Origin: Meconema thalassinum
Taxonomy: Eukaryota; Arthropoda; Insecta; Orthoptera; Tettigoniidae
Assembly: GCA_946902985.2 (NCBI GenBank)
Contig: OX336393.1
Span: forward strand, 358,032,779 to 358,096,778
DNA length: 64,000 nt
Direction of reading: 5' to 3'
Both the position numbers and the translations under genes were made by a program. The notes below the pieces were generated by a model. The model searched no databases. It had not been told where the DNA came from and saw only the letters and a program-made list of their open reading frames with translations. Shown piece by piece: positions 1 through 9,856 of the stretch. Each line of letters opens with the position of its first letter. The stretch's first letter is position 1.

Positions 1-377
1 CAAATCCGCTGGTATTAGGCCTACAATAATATGTTTAATTTATTAGGTTAAGTGTTAAAGAAACACCTTTAGAAATTTGAGGAGAAATTCGTTCCCCTAA
101 GCTATGTGTGAATCGCAAGACAATGTTGACTGAGTTTTGTCCCTCTGAGTAACGGCAAGTGAAACAGCGGGTGGCTATTGCACTTAGCCGTCGGATATAC
201 CCACGCAGGCAAGCGCTGGTATAAAGTCTTTTGGGGGGCAAAAGTCAACAGTAATTGAGGGTATTTCCATGACTGGCTTTTCTCACTTTTCTATTATTCC
301 CATAAAAAACCAAGCGTGAGCAAATAGGCAAATAACAAGAAACGTGTAAGACGCAGATCTTAGCAAAAATAAAATTA

Positions 378-920
378 CACAGGTCAGAAAAAAAAACGAT
401 CACTTGAAAAATTCTGCATTTATTTCATTTAAATCATAAACATGAACGATTTAGGCCTAGTACATAAGATACTGTTTATAGCATGGAAGTAAGGTTAATT
501 GTTTTCCGGGATGCATTACCATTCTTCATGTCTTTGTATCACTTAACAATAGCGATTCATTGACATGATGCTGTTTTCCGCGGAAATATGTGCGCGCCAC
601 CATTTTCGATCAGAGCCACAGCCCTGGCAACATCTTCAGGCCTCAAGCGGATATTCGTTTCTGAATTGCACAAGAACAACTGAGGATGTGGCTGTATTGA
701 TATATTCCCATGCCAAAAAGTTGCAAAAGAAAAAATAATAAAACATTGCATTGTTGACGATAGTGATGGAGCGCACATCTTTCCGCGGGAAACAGCATTA
801 TGTCCATGCTATAACTACAGTATGTACTGTACTACTGTAAGCTTAGAGCGTCCATATTTATGATTTAAATGAAAGTAATGTTGAATTTTTCAAGTGATCT
901 GGATTTTTTGCCAGTCAGTG
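378..920. mobile_element. Tc1/mariner-like nonautonomous element (MITE)
   Basis: The ends are inverted repeats: left CACAGGTCAG followed by an A-run, right (reverse complement) CACTGACTGGCAAAAAA, then a near-identical stretch of about 43 bp (397-439 against 856-899). TA dinucleotides flank both ends (376-377 and 921-922), as expected for Tc1/mariner insertion. A second inverted repeat inside (567-596 against 771-800) gives a nested palindrome. The interior retains only a scrap of transposase. Superfamily is assigned from the CACTG-type terminus and TA target. Confidence 0.75.
590..652 (-). pseudogene. Tc1-like transposase N-terminal fragment
   Basis: The minus strand encodes RLRPEDVARAVALIENGG, which resembles the first helix of the helix-turn-helix DNA-binding domain of Tc1-like transposases (…DVARAVxLxxxG…). 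The rest of the domain and the DDE catalytic region are absent. It sits inside the inverted-repeat element 378-920 and supports its assignment. It is a relic, not a gene. Confidence 0.5.
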
Positions 921-1179
921 TATTTAAAAAACTCCAGTTCAACATTGTATTCTAAAAGTTATCCGCAAATTTACTCTACACATTATCCGCAGCTTATCCG
1001 CTATCCCCACAGTCATGCAAACTATATCCGCATGGCGAAAAATGTTACGGATATCAGCGGGTTTATGGGTTGCTTTCCTTTCCTGAGTCCACTTCACTCC
1101 CCCCACTCCAGGACACGATGTTTTAGTTGTCAATGACTCGAGAGTTCTGATCAGCATTCTAAATTTATCCCAGTTGAAT

Positions 1180-1470
1180 ATAGGCAAGGGGGCAAAACTG
1201 AGAAGAGGTGGTTTCCATTCCAATCTCAACCAACTTGGAGGTGGTTTTCCGTGATTTCCCCTCTTTTTATCCAGGCAAATACCGGGATGGTTCCTAACTC
1301 AAATCCTCGGCCGTCTCCTTTCCAATCCTCATCTTAATTACAAAATACTCACAGTAATACAGCCATCACAATAACATAGGCTAACAGACAAAATTCCACA
1401 TATACACATTCAAGTATACTGGGTTACATGACCATGATGTCTGAAAGCCCCTAGATCAAACAACAACAGT
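1180..1470 (+). mobile_element. SINE family C, 5'-truncated copy
   Basis: It starts in the family C body (GCAAAACTGAGAAGAGGTGG), runs through the shared central domain (GTGGTTTTCCGTGATTTCCC, then CCAGGCAAATACCGGGATGG) and ends in the common 3' tail (ACAGTAATACAGCCATCACA … AAAGCCCCTAG). The tRNA-like head is missing. The family was recognised by comparison with other copies in this window. Confidence 0.6.
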
Positions 1471-2104
1471 AATAATGTCCATTTTGACTTCCGAGGCTTT
1501 ACTGTATGGCCGCCAGGGTAAAATCAACTATTAAGTTCACGCGTATTTAAACACCCTCAAATACGAGACCCAAACCTCTGCTCCGGGATTTAATCTCATA
1601 ACCTCGGCTATAGAAAGCGTGCATTGTGACTCAAATGAACTTCTTACACCAGTGCATACAATAATGGAACTGGTAACATTCATTCATTATATGGCCATAA
1701 TCCAAACAATTCAAATAATTGTGTGCGATACAACTACAATACCACATTGTTTCAATTAAATTCGTATGATACGAGTTGTTTAATTTGGAAATTGCCCTTG
1801 CGAATGCATTTAGTTTATGTGCAATGCATGTAGTTATTTAGGCTGTCCGGATCATTGCCATATCCGCTGGCCACTACCGTTCAATGGACTTTCTCTGTAT
1901 ACTACATAGCTGCCTTTCTCTCCTTGCCTTATCCTGGAGTTGATCGCGGCACTACTTGTTACTTATCTTCTGAACCAAACATTTCACAGTCTTTAGTATT
2001 CAAATATTATCTCCCATTGTTCCCTGTTCTCTTGTCTTCAATGATATCAGAGTTCGTCTTCCTTCTTCCTTTTATTGAACCCCGCGGCGAAGCAGCGCGC
2101 GTTG

Positions 2105-2200
2105 AATCTCTTAACACTACCCCAGTGGTAGCAGTAGCAAGTCAGAGATCGGACGTTCGAATCCCGGCACTGCCTGTGACTATTCTTAGTGTGATGTTAC
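2105..2200 (+). repeat. tRNA-like relic (possible SINE head)
   Basis: There is a B-box-like GACGTTCGAATCCCGG and, upstream, an A-box-like CAGTGGTAGCAGTAGC, at roughly tRNA spacing. No full cloverleaf can be drawn with confidence and no SINE body recognised elsewhere follows. Treat it as a pol III promoter relic. Confidence 0.3.
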
Positions 2201-2264
2201 CGCGGGTAGTAACATAGAAATGTTTTTGAGCTATTTGGAACTAGCGTCATCAATTTCCCGACTT

Positions 2265-2515
2265 CACGGTAACCATGACAACCAATGTCCGTCATCTATT
2301 TATACTAGATCAATAGCGTCATCTGTACGTTGATAAGAGAACGCAAGCTCTTAGTTACATATTGCTTGTTCATCTATGCATATTAGGTTAGTAGCGGCAT
2401 CTATAGGCCTACGTTGCTAAGAGAACGCAAGCTCTTAGTTACCTAATTATTGCGTGTACGTCTATGCATACTAGGTCAGTAGCGTCACCTTCGCATTGCT
2501 ATAAGAACACTTAGT
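2265..2515. repeat. 84-bp tandem repeat, about three units
   Basis: AAGAGAACGCAAGCTCTTAG occurs at 2335 and 2419, with a decayed version at 2503, so the spacing is 84 bp. Each unit also has a CTATGCATAYTAGGT block and a GTAGCGKCAYCT block. AAGAGAACGCAAGCTCTT can form a small hairpin. Units are diverged, so this is an old minisatellite. Confidence 0.65.
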
Positions 2516-2978
2516 TGTGTCTACGTAACGAAACAAACAATATGTAACTAATTTATTTGTATTGCATATTGTTGAACGATGAAAAGTGTAAACATTTTCA
2601 ATAACGGAAATGTATGGAGATGGAAGAGAATAAGTTACAAAAATTTCTCAAAAATCTCCTCTGCAACTACCAATACGGGAAAGCACAAGGCGTTCCAAGG
2701 ATTCCAAGGAGTTCTTATGTCAGAAAGTCATCAACTTATCCTTGATTTTATGCTTTTCCGTGTAGCGGAGAAAAATTGGCACTGGGATAGATTCAAAAGC
2801 TGGGATAGTATAGCCATTGCCAAATTATTAGAACTAAAATGAAATTTCTCAGTTCAATAACAATGTGTAGGCTATCCATAATTAAGAGAGTAACCGATGA
2901 TTCCATAATGTTTTATTTTTTTCAATGCAGGCAGTGAAATGTTGATTAGAGCTATACCCAATACTTTACAATAAGGTA

Positions 2979-2984
2979 TTTATT
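2979..2984 (-). promoter_or_regulatory. AATAAA polyadenylation signal after the candidate exon
   Basis: The minus strand reads GCAATAAATACC about 110 bp downstream of the stop codon at 3096. The position is normal for a short 3' UTR. AATAAA is common by chance in AT-rich DNA, so it only adds weight to the exon call. Confidence 0.3.
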
Positions 2985-3095
2985 GCAGCCAATGGCCACG
3001 AGGATAAAAATAATATAAACCCAAAATATTCAAGATCACATTCAACTCTCATTGACAACAAAAGCTATTAAGTGACTCAACCATCCGTCCGCATG

Positions 3096-3440
3096 TCATG
3101 GACTTCCACACAATTTACAAATGCATTCCATACTAGGCTCATGATACCCTTCCATTTTGCATAACTTGAAATGGAATCCATGTATTGCGAAACGAGTGAT
3201 TGTATGTCTCAGGTCGTAACATGGACCCTTCCACTCATCGGACGTCATTGCGGCTGTTAAATAAAAGTCACTCCATATTTGCATCCTCTTCGTTTTGAGC
3301 TCTTTTAGAAGGTCCTCGTTCTGGGCGGTAGATGGGAGCAATAGTTGCCACCTTAAATCTTCGATGTAGAAGGTCTCTCTTGACATTTCATAGCACAATA
3401 ATACTGAGCTGAAGGAAACTCTTCTACCCCTTTGTTTTCA
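3096..3440 (-). CDS. hypothetical protein, candidate terminal exon
   Basis: The minus strand is open for about 100 codons, ending at a TGA at 3096-3098. The product is not recognised. It contains WQLLLPSTAQNEDLL, WSDFYLTAAMTSDEWKG and a cysteine-rich C-terminus, FKLCKMEGYHEPSMECICKL followed by CG, which could bind metal. The composition is protein-like rather than transposon-like. In front of the open frame lies TTTCCTTCAG, a fair splice acceptor, and an AATAAA follows the stop by about 110 bp. I infer a last exon of a spliced host gene; the rest of the gene would lie at higher coordinates or outside the window. No homologue was identified, and chance openness remains possible. Confidence 0.35.
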
Positions 3441-3788
3441 GATAAATTAACACACATTTTCCTGTTAAATGAAAAACTATTTTAATTCATAAAAAATTAA
3501 CATGTCACACTATCCACAAACAAAATAAATGTATAAGATGTTTTAATACCTAGGCAACATTGACTATTTATAATCAAATAACATTTGTGAACAATAAAGT
3601 GGTACTTCCTGATCCATTTGTTTGAATTTATATTCGACGTTTTTGGTCCTATACAACCAAATATTTAAATAAAATTCAAGGTAGGCCTATACATTAACTT
3701 CAAAATATACCGGTATGAAAATAAATCGTTAACAGACTGCTTCAGAGTTAATTTCTCCATCTGGAAAATTAATATAGAATGTTATTCT

Positions 3789-4302
3789 GGTTGGTTGGTT
3801 CCTCAGTTTAGGGGCTGTGACAACGCGGTCATGTAGCCCCATTTACTTTGGGTGTGTGTAGAATATCTGATAACCGGTGTTAATTGTTATGGCTGCATTA
3901 GTGTGTGTCATCTGTTTTAAATTCAAGTAAGGACTGCAGACATTCGATTTTCAAGTAGTTCCAACTTTTGCTACCAAACACCAACGTCAACGAACAACTA
4001 GTTCTGAACTTGGTTACTAGATACCACCGCAGTCGACTCCTGACGACGAAAGTTGGAACCTAAGAGCGTTAGTCAAATTTAACGTATAATTTGCCTTCAC
4101 ACAAGTGTAATTAGTGGAATGTTCTTTATCATGCCATAAATCTATGACATGGGGCCGTCGGCTTTACTTCCCCACCGAAGGAAGGTATACAGAGGGATTT
4201 TAACGCTCTTAAAAAATCCGTCGACTTTGGCCGGGTTTGAACCCATGACTTTGGGCATAGAAGCTCAGCATGCTACCGACTATGCCACCGTTGCCGCCCA
4301 GA
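3789..4302 (-). mobile_element. SINE family B, near full length
   Basis: On the minus strand it starts with a tRNA-like head (A-box region TGGCATAGTCGGTAGC, B-box region GGGTTCAAACCC). It continues through a body with the CTTCCTTCGGTGGGGAAG and CATAGATTTATGGCATG blocks and ends in a tail of repeated AACC, seen on the plus strand as GGTTGGTTGGTTCC. Family B has the most copies here. No clear target duplication is visible. Confidence 0.75.
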
Positions 4303-4519
4303 ACATTATTCTAATAATATGGTCACATCTGTACCTAATATCAAATCCATGATCACTTACCCCATCTCTGTCCCTAATGCAGATTCACTCTCTACTGCAG
4401 TTATCATAGAAGTACAGGTTATCCGACAAGTTTAACACACACCCAAGTACATGTGGCTGATGGCCAAGACATTCCTAACTCTTAAAATTAATTAACAACA
4501 AATTGTTATAGAAAGTGCT

Positions 4520-4780
4520 GTGGCTAAGCTGTACTATCCACCTTGTGGCCACTCTACAAGTGGTTTTCCGTGGTGTCCCCTCTTCTATGTTGGCGAATAG
4601 GGGATGGAGACTCAAATAAAGCCACGGTTGTCTCTTACCCAAAGTCTAGCTCCAATTAGAAATGCACAATACTACAGCTACCACAATGACACAGTTTATT
4701 AGACAGTTTCACATATAGACCCGTACACACAGGTCTACATGGCCACTATGTCAAAAATCCCCAAACACCATAAACTAAAC
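4520..4780 (+). mobile_element. SINE family C, 3' portion
   Basis: It has the central domain (AAGTGGTTTTCCGTGGTGTC) followed by the shared tail (ACTACAGCTACCACAATGAC … ACATGGCCACTATGTC … CCCC). Head and upstream body are missing or unrecognisable, and the sequence is strongly diverged. Confidence 0.55.
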
Positions 4781-4876
4781 TCTTGCTAAGGCACAGTACA
4801 GTACACTCCAAGACTAAGATCATAGTCTTGATAAGCTTTTAAACCATCATTCTCAGTATGTAGGCCTACTGTATGT

Positions 4877-5237
4877 CTACCCCTTATTATTCCCGTTTCC
4901 AACGGGGTCGGGGATGAGATGCGATGAAATTATATGTGGCAGATGGTTTTGACGGCCGGATGCCCTTCCTGACGCCAACCTCATGAGAGGAGTTAATGAG
5001 AGATGACATGAATGAAGATGAATGAAACTGGGCAAGGATGTAGAAGGAAGCGGCCGTGGCCTGTCAGAAGGTTCCATCCCAGCATTTGCCTGGAGTTGAA
5101 AATGGGGAAACCAGGGAAAACCATTTCAAGGTCAGCCGATGGTGGGGCTCAAACCCACGTCTACCGTGTTCGCAGATAGATTGGCCACATGGCCTAGCGC
5201 TGCGCTTTAGTGAGCGTAGCTACCGCTGTCGGTGGGT
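4877..5237 (-). mobile_element. SINE family A
   Basis: On the minus strand it begins with the tRNA-like head CCACCGACAGCGGTAGCTAC. The T-arm region reads TGGGTTTGAGCCCCACC. It then passes through the central domain and ends in a body with TTAACTCCTCTCATGAGG, GGGCATCCGGCCGTC and a terminal CGGGAATAATAAGGGGTAG. It matches the copy at 8319-8690 nearly end to end. Confidence 0.75.
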
Positions 5238-5434
5238 ATACCTTCCTTCTCAGTGTTGACTTTAAATCGAATTGTGCAGAATCCATGACCGACTCGTATT
5301 GTTGTCTGTGTGGTAACCTGTGCTCTTGTGTTTCTGTAGGAGTGTGTCTATTTTTAATTGACACTAAAATCGGGAAGGAGGCTAGATTAGGCACTCTCAT
5401 GACATTTGACTGGTATACGAGTGAGAAACTACTA

Positions 5435-5562
5435 AATGCCATGGTGACAGAGGAGGGAATCAAACTCTCCTATTCTCAGTTTTGCCTCCCAAGGCTGAGG
5501 ATACTTCGTTCCAGCCCTCAAATCAGAATTAAATTCCTTTAGCAGAGCCGAGATTCAATACT
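5435..5562 (-). mobile_element. SINE family C fragment (head side)
   Basis: Reverse-complement sequence matches the family C block after the tRNA-like head: GAATTTAATTCTGATTTGAG, then CTGAGAATAGGAGAGTTTGA. Only about 130 bp remain. Confidence 0.5.
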
Positions 5563-5819
5563 ATGCGGCGACGGACAAGTATGCTAGTCAATACGCCATG
5601 ACGTCTTACGATATTAAGCTATTCATATACCGGTACGTTTTAAGAAAACTTTCACAATAATAAACCAAAAGTTTTGACTCTAAAAGTAAATGAAGGCAGT
5701 TATGCTATCAAAATTATGAATTTGCAATTTAAGGGCTGTCCAACGATTCTATTTTTAAACATATTGCCATTTTTTGAAATCACCTAGCCACTACCACTAT
5801 ACAATAATTTAAATTTCAA

Positions 5820-8240
5820 TTTCACACAACCTCATAGTTGCAGGCGACCTAAATGGACATGGTGGTCGCTTGAAAGAAGACCATGCCGCCCATGGCGGAT
5901 TCGGATATGGTGAGAGGAACGACGACGGACTGAGAATTCTAGATTATGCGGAAACCCATGACCTAGTCATTACGAACACGTGGTTTAATAAACGTGATTC
6001 ACATCTAATCACCTACTACAGCGGCACAAACACAACACAAATAGACTACATTCTGGTAAGGCGCAAAGACCTTAAAGACGTGTTGGACACTCAAGTCGTC
6101 CCTTACGAAACAGTTGCGACCCAACACCGACCACTTATCTGCAAGCTCCGTGTAAAGCCGCCAATGGTCATATAGGCACGAACAGGACCGGCGAGAATCA
6201 AATGGTGGCAATTTAAAGAGAATGAAGAAGAAGTCATTAGACGTCTTACGCTGCCGCCGATTACAACCGTTGAAGAAAGCTGGACAAAAATGAAGAAAGT
6301 TGTTCACGAAGCCACGCATGACATTCTTGGACTTACGAAGCCAGGAAGACGTCGGATTGATAAGGACACATGGCTTTGGAATGACGCAGTCATAACTGCG
6401 GTACGCACGAAGAAACAGCTTTACCACGAGTTTCTGGAAGACAAAACACCTTCTCGTTGGAATGCTTACAAAATAGCACGCAGGGAAGCGAAGAAGACTG
6501 TTGCTACGACAAAATCGGCTCGGTACGCAGACCTCTACGCGAAGCTGGGCACACGCAAGGGAGAGCGGGACATCTATCGCCTCGTCAAATCCAGGCACCA
6601 TAAATCTCAAGATATCCAACGCTTCTATGGCATCAATGATGATAAGGGCGTTTTGCTAGTCGACTGGAAGAAGGCGAGAGAACGTTGGCGAAATTACTTT
6701 GAGAAAGTCTCAACAGAGGAATTCCAGCACAACCAGATACCTGTCGCTACTGCTGTAGAAGGTCCTATCAAACCTATTGATGTCTTAGAGGTTGCAGGTG
6801 CCTTGAAAGAAATGAAACCAGGGAAGGCAACTGGTCCAGATGACATCGCGGCGGAGCTATGGTGCTCTCAGGAGTGGGATCCAGCTGATTGGTTGGCAAG
6901 ACTCTTCAACCAAATTGTCAAAGAAGGACGAACGCCACTTGATTGGCAGCATAGCATCACGATACCCATCTTCGAAAAGAACGGAAGTCCAGCCGAGGGT
7001 GCTAATTACAGACCAATTCGACTCCTCTGTCACACCACGAAGGCCTTCGAGCGCATTCTTGATAAGAGGATACGTGCAATCACCCAGCTGACCAAAAACC
7101 AAGCTGGATTTGTGAAAATTGCAGCACAACAGATGCAATCCACGCCACACGGTTTTTAGTTGTAAAGCATCGTAAAAAGAATAAGCCGTTGCACCTTGGT
7201 TTCTTAGATCTCGATAAGGCTTTTGATCGTGTGCCGTATGACTTGATCTGGTTGACTCTCCGACAACATGGCATCCCAGAGTACCTTGTCAACTGGGTAC
7301 AGTTGCTCTACGCGGAACCAAGAAGTTACGTCCAAGCCGCCGCAGGAGCGTCGGAAAACTTCCATGTAACAGTTGGTGTTCATCAAGGTTCGGCCCTGTC
7401 ACCATTGCTGTTCATTATGGTCATGGACAGGGTTACTGCAGATCTATAACAACCGTTACCTTGGACCATTCTGTACCCTGATGACGTTATGTTGGCCGCT
7501 CAAAACAAGCTGGATCTCCAACATCAAGTCCAGGAATGGAGTGATCGTTTAAGTCAATATGGCCTGCGGCTTAACGAAGCTAAAACAGAATATATGACAA
7601 CGGATGCTGGAGAAATCGGAACAATCCAAGTCGACAGCGATGATCTGCCTCGAACGACAAAATTTAATTATCTTGGCTCTACGATAACTGCTGAAGGTCT
7701 TCTCACCTAGGAGGTCAACATAAGAATTAATGCTGCGTGGATGAAGTGGCGAACAACGACAGGTGTCATGTGCGATCGCCAGATGAAAGACCACCTAAAA
7801 TCGAAGATTTACCGCACTGTCATTCGTCCCGTAGCGCTTTATAGTACCGAATGTTGGCCGACCACGAAGAAAGCAGAACGTCAGCTAAGTGTCATGTAGA
7901 CCAAGTTGCTTAGATGGACAGCAGGCATTACTAGGTGGGATCACGTCCCCAATCAAAAGGGAACGATTTGGTATCGCAGCAATCAGTAACAAATTGCGTG
8001 AGGGTCGTCTGCGATGGCTTGGGCACCATTGCAAAACAGGGCTACACGCTGGAGGTCGCAGGGAAAAGACCAAAGGGGCGACCGAGACAACGTTGGGCCG
8101 ATACACTGCACAGGGTTTTGAAAGGCGTCAACCTTCATCCGGACATGGCCCATGACCGAGTAAAGTGGAGACAGCGGATTCAAATAGCGGACCCTGCCAC
8201 GAGGTGGGACAAACGCTAAAGCAAAAGAAGAAGAAGACAT
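5820..8240 (+). mobile_element. RTE-type non-LTR retrotransposon, 5'-truncated
   Basis: It starts within the endonuclease domain and runs through reverse transcriptase to the C-terminal region. It ends shortly after the stop at 8217-8219 with AAGCAAAAGAAGAAGAAGAC, an AAG-rich tail typical of LINEs that end in simple repeats. The 5' truncation is normal for target-primed reverse transcription. No convincing target duplication was found. The clade is inferred from the endonuclease block, which resembles the RTE proteins often annotated as craniofacial development protein 2-like. Confidence 0.85.
5842..8219 (+). pseudogene. RTE-type endonuclease / reverse transcriptase, disrupted
   Basis: The endonuclease part (about 5842-6172) has AGDLNGHGG, HGGFGYGERNDDG, DSHLITYYSG and TQIDYILVRRKDL, the APE-type core including the SDH-like C-terminal TQHRPLIC. 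An in-frame TAG follows at 6173. The same frame resumes to 7159 with the linker and fingers (EMKPGKATGPDDIAAEL, YRPIRLLCHTTKAFE). A frameshift near 7140-7190 moves the reading to another frame for the palm (LDLDKAFDRVPYDLIW, VHQGSALSPLLF). Stops lie at 7447, 7708 and 7897. The catalytic YADD box reads YPDD (about 7480), keeping both aspartates but with proline for alanine. The C-terminal part (GKRPKGRPRQRWADTL) is shifted again. The copy cannot make a working enzyme. Confidence 0.85.
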
Positions 8241-8318
8241 AACTACAATATTATAATTAGTGTTTTGGGACTTAAATTACAATTTCAGTTTCACAGAACT
8301 ATTAACATTAGTGTCTTT

Positions 8319-8690
8319 AACCGACAGTAGTGGCTACGCTGGCTAAAGCGCAGCATTAGGTCATGGGGCCAAGCTCTCTGCTGACTCGGTAGAAGCGTGG
8401 GTTCGAGCCCCACCGTCGGCCGTCCTTGAAATGGTTTTCCGTGGTTTCCCATTTTCAACACCAGGGAAAAGGCTGGGACGGTACCTTCTGAAAGGCCACG
8501 GCCGCTTCCTTCCACATCCTTGCCCAGTTTCATTCACGATCATTCATTTCATCCCTCATTAATTCCTCTCATGAGGTTGACGTCAGGAAGGGCATCCGGC
8601 CGTAAAAACCATCGCCACAAAAAACTTCCATCGCATCTCATCCCCGACCCCGTTGGAAAACGGGAATAATAAGGGGTAGACATACATTAG
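8319..8690 (+). mobile_element. SINE family A, complete, with 13-bp target duplication
   Basis: It is flanked by perfect direct repeats CATTAGTGTCTTT at 8306-8318 and 8691-8703. The 5' head is tRNA-like: CCGACAG pairs with CGTCGG around a T-arm GTGGGTTCGAGCCCCAC with a good B box. The central domain (AATGGTTTTCCGTGGTTTCC) and the body ending CGGGAATAATAAGGGGTAG follow. The target duplication fixes both ends, so this copy serves as the local reference for family A. Confidence 0.85.
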
Positions 8691-8723
8691 CATTAGTGTC
8701 TTTGATGTCCACTACTAAATCTA

Positions 8724-9224
8724 TTGGTTGGTTGGTTCCTTAGTTTAGGGGCTGCGACAACGCGGTCATGTAACCCGTGTACTTTGGGTGTGTGTAGAAT
8801 CTGTCTGATAACCGGTGTTACATGTGATGACTGTATTAATGTGTGTTATCTGTTTTCAATTCAAGTGAAGACTGCAGACGATAATTTCAAGTACCGGAGT
8901 TCCTACTTTCGCTACCAAATGATACCATCCACGACACCTAGCTGTGAACTTGGCTACTATTAGATGCCATAGCAACCAGCGCCTGGTGACGAACGTTGGA
9001 ACATAAGAGCATTAATCAACCTGAACCTACAAATTTTTCTTCACACAAGTTTAGTTAGTGAAAGGTTCTTTTACATGCCATAAATCTATGACATGGGTCC
9101 GCCGGCTTTACTTCCCTCCCGAAGGAAGGCATACTAAGGGGTTTTTAACGCTCTTAATAATCCGACGACTTCAGTCGGGTTTGAACCCGCTCAGTATGCT
9201 ACCAACTACGCCACCGAAGCCGCC
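8724..9224 (-). mobile_element. SINE family B, near full length
   Basis: The order is the same as at 3789-4302. The tail is at the left (TTGGTTGGTTGGTTCC) and the tRNA-like head at the right (GGCGGCTTCGGTGGCGTAG on the minus strand). The region just after the B box is slightly shortened. It stands 20 bp from the target duplication of the family A copy. Confidence 0.75.
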
Positions 9225-9463
9225 TACTAATGTATTAGTTTATCATTACTATACCTAGAAATATAACATATTCTTTCAGAAATGCAAAATTTTCAAAATA
9301 TTTTTCTTTCTTTCTTCGAATTCAGTTTTTGAACGGGATCATATTTTTTCTCAGCATTGGTACAGGGCATTTCTAAATTAATGATCTTTAAAAAGATGGT
9401 ATATTGGCTTTCACGGCCGGTGAATTAAAACTCAGCAAATCTTCTAGGTTTGTGCCATGTCTT

Positions 9464-9535
9464 GTGTGGAGTTTCGCCTAGGACACCAAACTGGCTCATC
9501 GGCGGGCTCTTGGTGTCCCTGCCCGAACCCCCACA
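9464..9535 (-). ncRNA. Hammerhead ribozyme, left arm (minus strand)
   Basis: It has the same architecture as the right arm on the opposite strand. Stem III lies around the 9535-9527 and 9471-9464 ends. The cleavage site is after U9526 (UU instead of UC). Stem I is CGGGC/GCCCG and the core is CCGATGA. Stem II GCC/GGC and GAAA follow. The 9-nt loop-loop complementarity is conserved. One stem III pair is G·U (ACTCC instead of ACCCC). It differs from the other arm at several positions, so the arms have diverged since the palindrome formed. Confidence 0.65.
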
Positions 9536-9784
9536 GGAGTGACGAACTGCGCGTCACCTCCCTTTATATTAGGTGCAACTACACCACTTGACAGCGAGAA
9601 CTAAAAGCTCAAGCAGCCTTAACCTCCCTATGAAGGCTTCCAAAAAGATGGTATATTGGCTTTCACGGCCATCTTTTTGGAAGCTTTCATAGGGAGGTTA
9701 AGGCTGCTTGAGCTTTTAATTCTCGCAGTCAAGTGGTGCAGTTGTACCTAATATAAAGGGAGGTGATGCACAGTTCGTCACTCC

Positions 9785-9856
9785 TGTGGGGGTCCGGGCG
9801 GGGACACCAAGAGCCCGCCGATGAGCCAGTTTGGTGTCCTAGGCGAAACCCCACAC
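9785..9856 (+). ncRNA. Hammerhead ribozyme, right arm
   Basis: Stem III is TGTGGGGGT (9785-9793) with ACCCCACA (9848-9855), one G bulged. The cleavage site is after C9794 (UC). Stem I is CGGGC (9795-9799) with GCCCG (9813-9817). The core CCGATGA is at 9818-9824; the consensus is CUGAUGA, so one core base deviates. Stem II is GCC (9825-9827) with GGC (9842-9844), probably extended past a bulge. GAAA is at 9845-9848. All other conserved core positions match. Loop I GGACACCAA (9802-9810) and loop II TTGGTGTCC (9831-9839) are fully complementary, consistent with a kissing interaction. The topology is open at stem III (type III). Confidence 0.7.

Noticed and set aside
1855..2217. 120-codon frame starting at TTG
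   Set aside because: It overlaps a tRNA-like relic and has no ATG start or protein-like pattern.
3980..4302. tRNA genes at the many A/B-box pairs
   Set aside because: Each is followed by a SINE body seen several times in the window, and the cloverleafs are imperfect. They are SINE heads, not tRNA genes.
5820..8300. Target duplication around the RTE copy (TTCAATTTCACACAAC against TTCAGTTTCACAGAAC)
   Set aside because: The right-hand match lies about 45 bp beyond the AAG tail, so it cannot be the duplicated target.
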